DNA from: Hyella sp964606015
GTDB taxonomy: Bacteria; Cyanobacteriota; Cyanobacteriia; Cyanobacteriales; Xenococcaceae
Assembly (NCBI GenBank): GCA_964606015.1
Contig: CAZSEZ010000021.1
Span: forward strand, 1 to 28,450
Direction of reading: 5' to 3'
DNA: 28,450 nt
A program made the translations under genes and the position numbers. Below, in pieces: positions 22,486 through 28,450 of this stretch (position 1 is its first letter; every line of letters begins with the position of its first letter). The notes beneath the pieces were generated by a model. The model saw only the letters and a list, made by a program, of their open reading frames with translations, had not been told where the DNA came from and ran no database searches.

Positions 22486-25400
22486 ATGGGTATTAACAGT
22501 GATGCGACTCCGCGTCGACGCAAGGCACTAGATAAGGAGCATCAAAAGGGCGATCGCAATATAGTATTTCAAAAATCTTTGGCAGTAGTAATTGATAGTC
22601 TGACTCATGCCATTTTTTGGAAAGATCGAAACTCGGTTTATTTGGGCTGTAATCAAAAGTTTGCCGAAGATGCAGGTTTTACTACCGCAGAAATTATAGG
22701 TAAAAGTGATTATGAGTTGCCCTGGGCGGAGGAAGAAGCAGGATTTTCTCGCCAATCTGATCTTCGAGTTATAGAAAGTAACTCCCCCGAACTCGATATC
22801 ATCAGACCACGACTCAAGGCTGATGGTAGAACAATTTTGCTTAAAATCAACAAGGTCCCCCTACATGATGAAGCGGGTGAAGTAACAGGGATTGTTGGTA
22901 CTTATGAAGATCTGGGCGGACAAGAAAACCTACTAGGTAATCATAGCCTTGCAGAAAAGCAAATTAATAATTCTATTAAAGAATTAGCTGATTATAAGTA
23001 TGCCTTGGATAAGTCTTCAATTGTTGCTATCACAAATAAAAAAGGCATCATTACTTATGTCAATTCGAAGTTTTGCGAAATATCACAATACGCTCCTGAA
23101 GAGCTAATTGGCCAGAGTCATCGGATTATTAGCTCTGGGTATCATAGTCGGACTTTTTTCGAGGATTTATGGCAAACCATTAGTAGTGGTCAAATTTGGC
23201 AAGGTGAGATCAAAAATAAGGCCAAGGATGGTACTTTTTATTGGGTGAGTACGACTATTGTTCCTTTTTTAGATGAGCAAAAGCAGCCTTTTCAGTATTT
23301 AGCAGTTAGGGAAGATATTACAACTCGTAAGAAAGCTGAAATAACTGTGGCTAAACAGTTACAGGCTTCTCAGTTACTAGAAAAAGTAACTCAAACGATT
23401 CGCCAAAGTCTCGATACTCAGATAATTTTCCAGAAAGCGACCCAAGAAACCAGACAGTTACTACAAGCAGATCGCGTAGGAATCTTTCAGTTTGAGTTGG
23501 ATTCAAACTACCATTGGGGAGCGTTTGTTGCTGAAGATGTAGCACCAGAATTCCCTTCTGCAATAGCAATTCCTGTCAAAGATCGTTGTTTCGGTGAAGA
23601 TTGTGCAGTAGATTATGCCAAAGGAAAATTTTTAGCTATCAATGACATTTATAGTGAAGATTTGAGTGGCTGTCATATTAACATTTTAGCAAAGTTTCAA
23701 ATCAAAGCTAACTTAGTTATTCCACTACTTCAGGGACAAAATCTGTGGGGATTATTATGTATTCATCAATGTTCTCAGCCACGCCAGTGGCAAGAATTAG
23801 AAATTAAACTAGTCCAAAAAATTGCTAACCAATTAAGTATTGGTCTACAGCAGGCTAAGTTACTAGAACAAGAAAAGCTTAGGTCAATTGAGTTAGAAGA
23901 AGCGGTTAGGAGGCTAAAAAATCAGCAAGAGTACCAATCTAAGATTGCCCAGCAAGAAAAAGCACTTAATTCTATTGTTAGAAGGGTACGAGAAAGCTTG
24001 CAAGTAGATGAGATTTTTAAAGCAACAACCCAAGAAATCCGACAAACTCTTGATTGCGATCAAGTGGCAGTATATCAATTTGATTCTGATTGGTGTGGAA
24101 AGTTTACTCTTAGTTCTGCTGTTTCCCATTTACCCAGTTCTGCCAAAATTACAAAAGAGGCGAAATGGCATGATACTTATCTAAAAGAAAACCAAGGTGG
24201 TAGGTATCATAATAATGAAATATCTGCGGTAGAAGATATTTATCAAGAAGGTTTTAGCAAATGCCACTTAGAAATTTTAGAAGAATTTCAAATCAAATCA
24301 TTTCTGGTGACTCCTGTTTTTGTCGGTCAACAGCTTTGGGGTTTGCTGGGAGTATACAATCACTTCTCAACGAGAAAATGGCAGCAATATGAAATCAGCT
24401 TGGTTGTACAAGTAGCCAATCAATTAGGAACAGCACTAAAGCAAGCAGATTTACTAGAGCAAATGAAGCAAGCCAAGAAAAGTGCAGATGTTGCAAATCA
24501 GGCAAAAAGTACTTTCTTAGCAAATATGAGTCATGAACTTCGTACTCCTTTAAATGCCATTCTCGGTTTTTGTCAGTTACTGCAAAGAGAAGACTCAATT
24601 AGTCTTAAACATCAAGAAACTCTAGGGATAATTAATCGTAGTGGAGAACATTTGCTCGATTTGATTAATGATGTTTTGGAGATGTCTAAAATCGAAGCTG
24701 GAAAGATTATTCTTATTGAATATGACTTTGATTTGGAATGTTTGTTACAAGCCTTAGCACAGATGTTTGGTCTAAAAGCTGAATCCAAAGGGCTAGAATT
24801 ATTTATCCATAAGAACCCAAATATTTTTCGTTATATTCATAGTGATGAAAGTAAATTACGTCAAATTCTCATCAATCTACTGAGTAATGCTATTAAATTT
24901 ACAAAGCTAGGTAGAGTAGACTTACGAGTTGAGTTACTTGAAGAGATAAAAGATCTCACAATTAGTGAGCAAGTCCTTAAATTCACGGTTACAGATACTG
25001 GAATTGGTATTGCTGAAGAGGAACAAAAAAATCTCTTTAATCCGTTTCACCAAACTCAATCAGGTTTACAATCTCAATCAGGGACTGGTTTAGGACTGGC
25101 TTTGAGCCAAAAACTAGTAACGTTGATGCGCGGGGAGTTAACCCTAGAATCTGAAAGGGGAAAAGGTACAAGCGTGTCTTTTTCGATTCCTGTGTCAGAG
25201 GCTCAAGAAATTCAATTTATTCGAGAAGATAATCAGAAGAGAGTAATCGGTTTAGATCCTCAAGAGCCAGAACGCAGGATTCTTGTAGTTGAAGATAAGT
25301 GGGAAAGTCGTAAATTACTGGTGCAGCTTTTGGAATCAACCGGTTTTGTGGTTCAAGAAGCAGAAAATGGTAAGGAAGCAATTGCTGTTTGGCAGCGGTG

Positions 25401-25920
25401 GCGTCCAGATCTGATTTGGATGGATATCCAAATGCCGGTTATCGATGGTTATCAGACTACTAAGATTATTCGTGTTCGTGAAAAAAACTTAGGTCGAGAA
25501 CATAGGCGAACTAAAATTATTGCTTTGACTGCTAGCGTCTTCAAGGAAGAGAGAGACAAAATTACTCAAGCAGGATGTGATGATTTTGTTAGTAAGCCAT
25601 TCAAAGAGTCTGTTTTATTTGAAAAAATGAAGCAGTATTTAAATTTGGAATACATTTATGACACTACAGCAGAAGAACCCAGTGATGTAGATGATTGTTC
25701 TTTGAATTTAGAAGATGCTCAAACATTAATGGCTGACTTGGATTCTAATTGGCTTAAACAACTCCATCAAGCAGCTCTCGAACTTGATGAAGATTCGATT
25801 CATGAGCTGCTAATAGAGATTTCGGATGAGTATACAAGCTTGGCAAATACCTTAAATGATTGGTTGGAAGCTTGCCAATTTAATTTGATTATTGATTCGA
25901 TCAAAGAGTTGGTTAACTGA
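22486..25920 (+). CDS. Hybrid histidine kinase with DXCF cyanobacteriochrome GAF
   Basis: This soluble 1144-residue kinase has, in order: PAS (about 30-143), PAS (165-285), GAF1 (about 295-455), a coiled linker, GAF2 (495-655), HisKA with phospho-acceptor His683 in SHELRTPLN, HATPase with N801, DTGIG (837-841) and GTGLGLAL (866-873), and a receiver with Glu936/Asp937, phospho-acceptor Asp980 and Lys1037. A 100-residue helical tail follows; it lacks an obvious HPt histidine motif. GAF1 carries DRCF (366-369) and GCH (Cys396, His397). The cysteines are 28 residues apart, as in the photoreceptor TePixJ, so GAF1 probably binds phycocyanobilin or phycoviolobilin and senses blue/green light. GAF2 keeps KCH (Cys593) but has DTYL in place of DXCF. 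The likely phosphorylation partner is encoded 59 bases downstream. Confidence 0.9.
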   Translation: MGINSDATPRRRKALDKEHQKGDRNIVFQKSLAVVIDSLTHAIFWKDRNSVYLGCNQKFAEDAGFTTAEIIGKSDYELPWAEEEAGFSRQSDLRVIESNSPELDIIRPRLKADGRTILLKINKVPLHDEAGEVTGIVGTYEDLGGQENLLGNHSLAEKQINNSIKELADYKYALDKSSIVAITNKKGIITYVNSKFCEISQYAPEELIGQSHRIISSGYHSRTFFEDLWQTISSGQIWQGEIKNKAKDGTFYWVSTTIVPFLDEQKQPFQYLAVREDITTRKKAEITVAKQLQASQLLEKVTQTIRQSLDTQIIFQKATQETRQLLQADRVGIFQFELDSNYHWGAFVAEDVAPEFPSAIAIPVKDRCFGEDCAVDYAKGKFLAINDIYSEDLSGCHINILAKFQIKANLVIPLLQGQNLWGLLCIHQCSQPRQWQELEIKLVQKIANQLSIGLQQAKLLEQEKLRSIELEEAVRRLKNQQEYQSKIAQQEKALNSIVRRVRESLQVDEIFKATTQEIRQTLDCDQVAVYQFDSDWCGKFTLSSAVSHLPSSAKITKEAKWHDTYLKENQGGRYHNNEISAVEDIYQEGFSKCHLEILEEFQIKSFLVTPVFVGQQLWGLLGVYNHFSTRKWQQYEISLVVQVANQLGTALKQADLLEQMKQAKKSADVANQAKSTFLANMSHELRTPLNAILGFCQLLQREDSISLKHQETLGIINRSGEHLLDLINDVLEMSKIEAGKIILIEYDFDLECLLQALAQMFGLKAESKGLELFIHKNPNIFRYIHSDESKLRQILINLLSNAIKFTKLGRVDLRVELLEEIKDLTISEQVLKFTVTDTGIGIAEEEQKNLFNPFHQTQSGLQSQSGTGLGLALSQKLVTLMRGELTLESERGKGTSVSFSIPVSEAQEIQFIREDNQKRVIGLDPQEPERRILVVEDKWESRKLLVQLLESTGFVVQEAENGKEAIAVWQRWRPDLIWMDIQMPVIDGYQTTKIIRVREKNLGREHRRTKIIALTASVFKEERDKITQAGCDDFVSKPFKESVLFEKMKQYLNLEYIYDTTAEEPSDVDDCSLNLEDAQTLMADLDSNWLKQLHQAALELDEDSIHELLIEISDEYTSLANTLNDWLEACQFNLIIDSIKELVN

Positions 25921-25979
25921 CTTTTGAACTATCTCAATCCCCTTTTATTCACTTACTTTATATTTCTAAATTAATAAAT

Positions 25980-27614
25980 ATGTCTGAATCTGTAATCCTA
26001 ATCGTTGATGATAATTTGGATAATCTCAAGTTACTTTCTGATATGCTCGGCAAGAATGGTTACAAAACTCGTCGTGCAATTAGTGCTAATTTGGCTCTGC
26101 AAGCTCTAAATGCAACTAGATTTGATCTGATTCTCCTTGATATTACTATGCCAGACATGAATGGCTATGAGCTGTGTAAACAAATTAAATCTAATCCAAA
26201 ATTTGCTGAGATACCCATAATTTTTATCAGCGCTTTAAATGATGTTTTAGATAAGGTTAAAGCTTTTAATGTGGGTGGTGTTGACTATATTACTAAACCA
26301 TTTCAGATTGAAGAGGTGACAGCTAGAGTTGATAATCAGCTTAGAATAGTTAGTTTACAGTATGACCTTAAGCGACTTAATCAGCAATTAGATGATAAGA
26401 ATCAATTGCTTGAGCTAAAACAGAAAAAACTCCAAAGTTCTCAGGCTAGAATTGTTAATAACTCCTTAAAAGATCCCATAACTAATCTCAATCAAAAAAT
26501 CCCGTTTATGGGGCAATTAAGGCAAATTATAGAGCAAGCTAAAATCAAAAAGAGCTTTGACTATCTCTTGATAGTTATTGGTTATGAACAATTGAAGATA
26601 AATAGAGGTATTCTCTCTCTTGAAGAATATAATAAATGCTTAATGGAGATAGGTGAAAAGATCAATCAGGTAACTCCTAGCAATGGGATGAGTGGCAAAA
26701 TTGCAGAAAATGAGTTTGCCATCATAGTTAAAGAAGTAGAAAACTCTCAAACGATTGAAAACATCATTAGACAAATAAAAATTAGGTTAAGTGGAGCTTT
26801 TGAAACTTGTGGGTGTAAAATAGCCCTTAATCCTAACTATGGAATGGCCTTAGGAGCTTCGCATTATCAAAATCCTGAGGCATTATTTTATGACGCAAAA
26901 ATAGCTTTAGCTGAATCTACTGAAAAAGGCTACGGTAGCTATCAATTGTTTAACCCTACAATCAAGCAAAAAAGGCTGCAACGGCTAGAGATGCAAGTTG
27001 CTTTTCATAATGCTCTCAAGAAAAAGAACTTTAGCATTCACTATGCTTATCTGACTGATTCGGCGATCGGTAAAATCGGAGTCGTCAGAGCAAAAGTGGC
27101 TTGGAAATATAGTCAGGATAAGACCTTGGATTTGGAGGAACTGACCAAAATGGCAAAGATAACTGGCCTGATGTCAGAGTTTAACCACTTGATTTTTGGC
27201 GCTATTTTTCGTCGTCTGAGAGAGATTCAGGAAGCTTTGCTATGGCAAACTGAATCAGAATTAAACTATGCGGATGATTTTAAACTTTGTCTTTATCTAT
27301 CTACAGAGCAGTTTCTTACTGTAGATTTGCCACAGCAGCTAGCAAGCATAATTCAGGAAAATCAGTGTGTGGAGAAAGAGGGGTTTGTGCTTGAATTTCC
27401 CACACCTACTCTTGTGATTAATTTACCTCAAGCTCTTGCTAACATTCGCTCAGTTCAACAGTTAGGAATTCGCTTGATTCCTGATCGTCCAGGTATCAAT
27501 TATCTAAAAGTTTTGGAGCAAAATAATATCTTGGTTGAACCCCTCAAAACTAATACTTTAACTTCAGCTATGCCCAACACCCCTAGTAATCGAGATTTAG
27601 TTGCTAATGGTTAA
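25980..27614 (+). CDS. Response regulator: REC with degenerate GGDEF and EAL domains
   Basis: The protein has 544 residues. The receiver (about 4-122) is complete: Asp10/Asp11, phospho-acceptor Asp54 in ILLDITMPD, Ser84 in FISA and Lys106 in TKPF. A coiled coil (about 125-160) follows. Residues 165-325 align with a GGDEF domain from DPITNLNQKIPF (canonical DPLTGLPNRxxF) to the nucleotide loop, but the signature reads AENEF (242-246). Residues 333-515 align with an EAL domain from KRLQRLEMQVAFHNAL, but the EAL position reads RAK (370-372). Both c-di-GMP synthesis and cleavage are therefore probably lost; binding of c-di-GMP or a protein partner remains possible. The last 30 residues are low in structure. 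It lies 59 bases after the hybrid kinase, and is probably phosphorylated by it. Confidence 0.88.
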   Translation: MSESVILIVDDNLDNLKLLSDMLGKNGYKTRRAISANLALQALNATRFDLILLDITMPDMNGYELCKQIKSNPKFAEIPIIFISALNDVLDKVKAFNVGGVDYITKPFQIEEVTARVDNQLRIVSLQYDLKRLNQQLDDKNQLLELKQKKLQSSQARIVNNSLKDPITNLNQKIPFMGQLRQIIEQAKIKKSFDYLLIVIGYEQLKINRGILSLEEYNKCLMEIGEKINQVTPSNGMSGKIAENEFAIIVKEVENSQTIENIIRQIKIRLSGAFETCGCKIALNPNYGMALGASHYQNPEALFYDAKIALAESTEKGYGSYQLFNPTIKQKRLQRLEMQVAFHNALKKKNFSIHYAYLTDSAIGKIGVVRAKVAWKYSQDKTLDLEELTKMAKITGLMSEFNHLIFGAIFRRLREIQEALLWQTESELNYADDFKLCLYLSTEQFLTVDLPQQLASIIQENQCVEKEGFVLEFPTPTLVINLPQALANIRSVQQLGIRLIPDRPGINYLKVLEQNNILVEPLKTNTLTSAMPNTPSNRDLVANG

Positions 27615-27683
27615 GCAACGTTCTCTGGCTATCATGACACCTGATTTTTCGAGCATAATTTGTTGAGAAATTGCTAACTGATA

Positions 27684-28450
27684 TTAATCAGAAGTACTAG
27701 CTAGTTGCTGGAAATTTTGCCAACAGAGATACATGGCGCGGGGTACATGAAAACAACCTTTCCACTTGCCTCCTTTGAGCTGGAGAGAAACTTCCCCTTG
27801 GCGGTCTAGATAACCAAACCATTCACCATGATCGCGATCGCTAAAGTGTTGCCAGCTATAATCATGAACTTTTTGATACCATTGCCAACACCTTTTGTCG
27901 TCGGTCAGCAGATAGCCTAAAGATAAAGCGACTAAAGCTTCGAGATGAACCCACCATAATTTTCTATCCCACTCTAATTTGTCGGGGGGATTACCTTTGG
28001 CATCGAGAAAATAAAAAATTCCTTGGTGTTTTTGATCCCAGCCAAACTCCAGAATACTTAGCATTATTTCGATCGCTCGGTCGATTAGATCACGATCATT
28101 CCAACGACGAGCAATATCCATGACAAACCACATCGCTTCTATGCCATGTCCTGGGTTGATTAACCTGCCATCAAAACAGTCAACTAGAAGCCCATCAGGT
28201 GTAACTGCTTCAAAAAGCAGACCTGATTTAGCATCCAGAAAATCACTCATGATTTCATTAACTGTTTGTCTGAGAATATTTTCTAAGCGATCGCTTTTGA
28301 GCAACCAATCCATTTCCAGAGAAAGATTAGCCAAAATCATTGGTACAGCTAAACTTTTCATTTCCCTCGTTCCTGGGTAAGTTTTGTTATATTTTCCTTT
28401 AGGATTATCTTGACGACGCAACACATTATTATAGGCTTGGAGAGCAATTT
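27684..28450 (-). CDS. AGE-family epimerase/isomerase, partial (5' end outside window)
   Basis: The visible 254 residues are the C-terminal two thirds of an N-acylglucosamine 2-epimerase-like (alpha/alpha)6-barrel enzyme. Landmarks are NPKGKYNKTYPGTREMKSLA, INPGHGIEAMWFVMD with the catalytic-type histidine of GHGIE, KLWWVHLEALVAL and FHVPRAMYLCWQ near the end. Members interconvert sugars such as N-acetylglucosamine/N-acetylmannosamine, glucose/mannose or cellobiose; the substrate cannot be assigned. The frame is open to the window edge (ALQAYNNVLRRQDNPKGKY), and the family is usually about 390 residues, so the in-frame GTG at 28424 is internal and not the start. It is convergent with the response regulator, 69 bases away. 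Confidence 0.9.
   Translation of the reverse strand, partial: IALQAYNNVLRRQDNPKGKYNKTYPGTREMKSLAVPMILANLSLEMDWLLKSDRLENILRQTVNEIMSDFLDAKSGLLFEAVTPDGLLVDCFDGRLINPGHGIEAMWFVMDIARRWNDRDLIDRAIEIMLSILEFGWDQKHQGIFYFLDAKGNPPDKLEWDRKLWWVHLEALVALSLGYLLTDDKRCWQWYQKVHDYSWQHFSDRDHGEWFGYLDRQGEVSLQLKGGKWKGCFHVPRAMYLCWQNFQQLASTSD

Noticed and set aside
25680..25920. HPt domain at the end of the hybrid kinase
   Set aside because: The tail is helical, but its only histidines (in QLHQAA and SIHELL) do not sit in an HPt-type motif.
28120..28380. Plus-strand open frame of 86 codons
   Set aside because: Antisense to the AGE-family epimerase gene, whose conserved motifs span the same bases.
28424..28450. GTG at 28424 as the start of the epimerase
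   Set aside because: The frame stays open with family-like sequence (ALQAYNNVLRR) to the window edge, so the gene is cut by the window.

Overview
The window comes from a cyanobacterium. Three things show this: the HIP1 octamer GCGATCGC occurs about twenty times in 28 kb on both strands; there is a gene for the Rubisco assembly chaperone Raf1; and the kinases, the group 1 sigma factor and the GAF photoreceptor domain are of cyanobacterial type. The DNA is AT-rich and shine-dalgarno sequences are mostly weak. I cannot name the species. I see no tRNA, rRNA, CRISPR array, transposase or phage gene.

Layout. At 1-530 the 3' end of ileS is followed by a small gene (MKVFVL family) split by a one-base frameshift. 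At 747-2018 lies a Ser/Thr protein kinase, convergent with a minus-strand operon (5028-2106) of three tandem AIM24/TIGR00266 proteins and a membrane-anchored M48 metalloprotease. At 5150-6127 is an unrecognised protein built from two copies of one domain. At 6131-6845 a toxin-first PIN/ribbon-helix-helix toxin-antitoxin pair sits between two similar copies of the 3' end of the next gene, a large GT-C-like membrane protein (6880-8598). That gene is divergent from an EamA-type exporter. The primary sigma factor gene rpoD/sigA (10829-9705, minus strand) ends in a clear intrinsic terminator.

The stretch 10860-12380 has no intact gene; its right part reads like decayed secreted or lipoprotein genes. 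From 12382 to 15193 runs a four-gene ECF-type nickel/cobalt importer: an accessory exported NikL/NikK-like protein, NikM, CbiQ and CbiO. It meets a GT4 glycosyltransferase tail to tail, sharing stop-codon bases. The stretch 16285-17122 holds a broken pentapeptide-repeat gene. Then come raf1, an ABC-2 permease without its ATPase and a MEKHLA-domain protein in one direction, and surE plus an SLC13/TrkA-C transporter in the other.

The right end carries a two-component pair. The first gene is a 1144-residue hybrid histidine kinase (PAS-PAS-GAF-GAF-HisKA-HATPase-REC). Its first GAF has the two cysteines of a DXCF cyanobacteriochrome, so it is probably a blue/green-type light sensor. The second, 59 bases downstream, is a response regulator whose GGDEF-like and EAL-like domains have both lost their signature residues. 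A partial AGE-family epimerase gene runs off the right edge.

The best leads are the predicted light-sensing kinase with its apparently non-enzymatic GGDEF/EAL partner, the toxin-antitoxin module bracketed by duplicated gene ends, and the AIM24 triplet with its protease.
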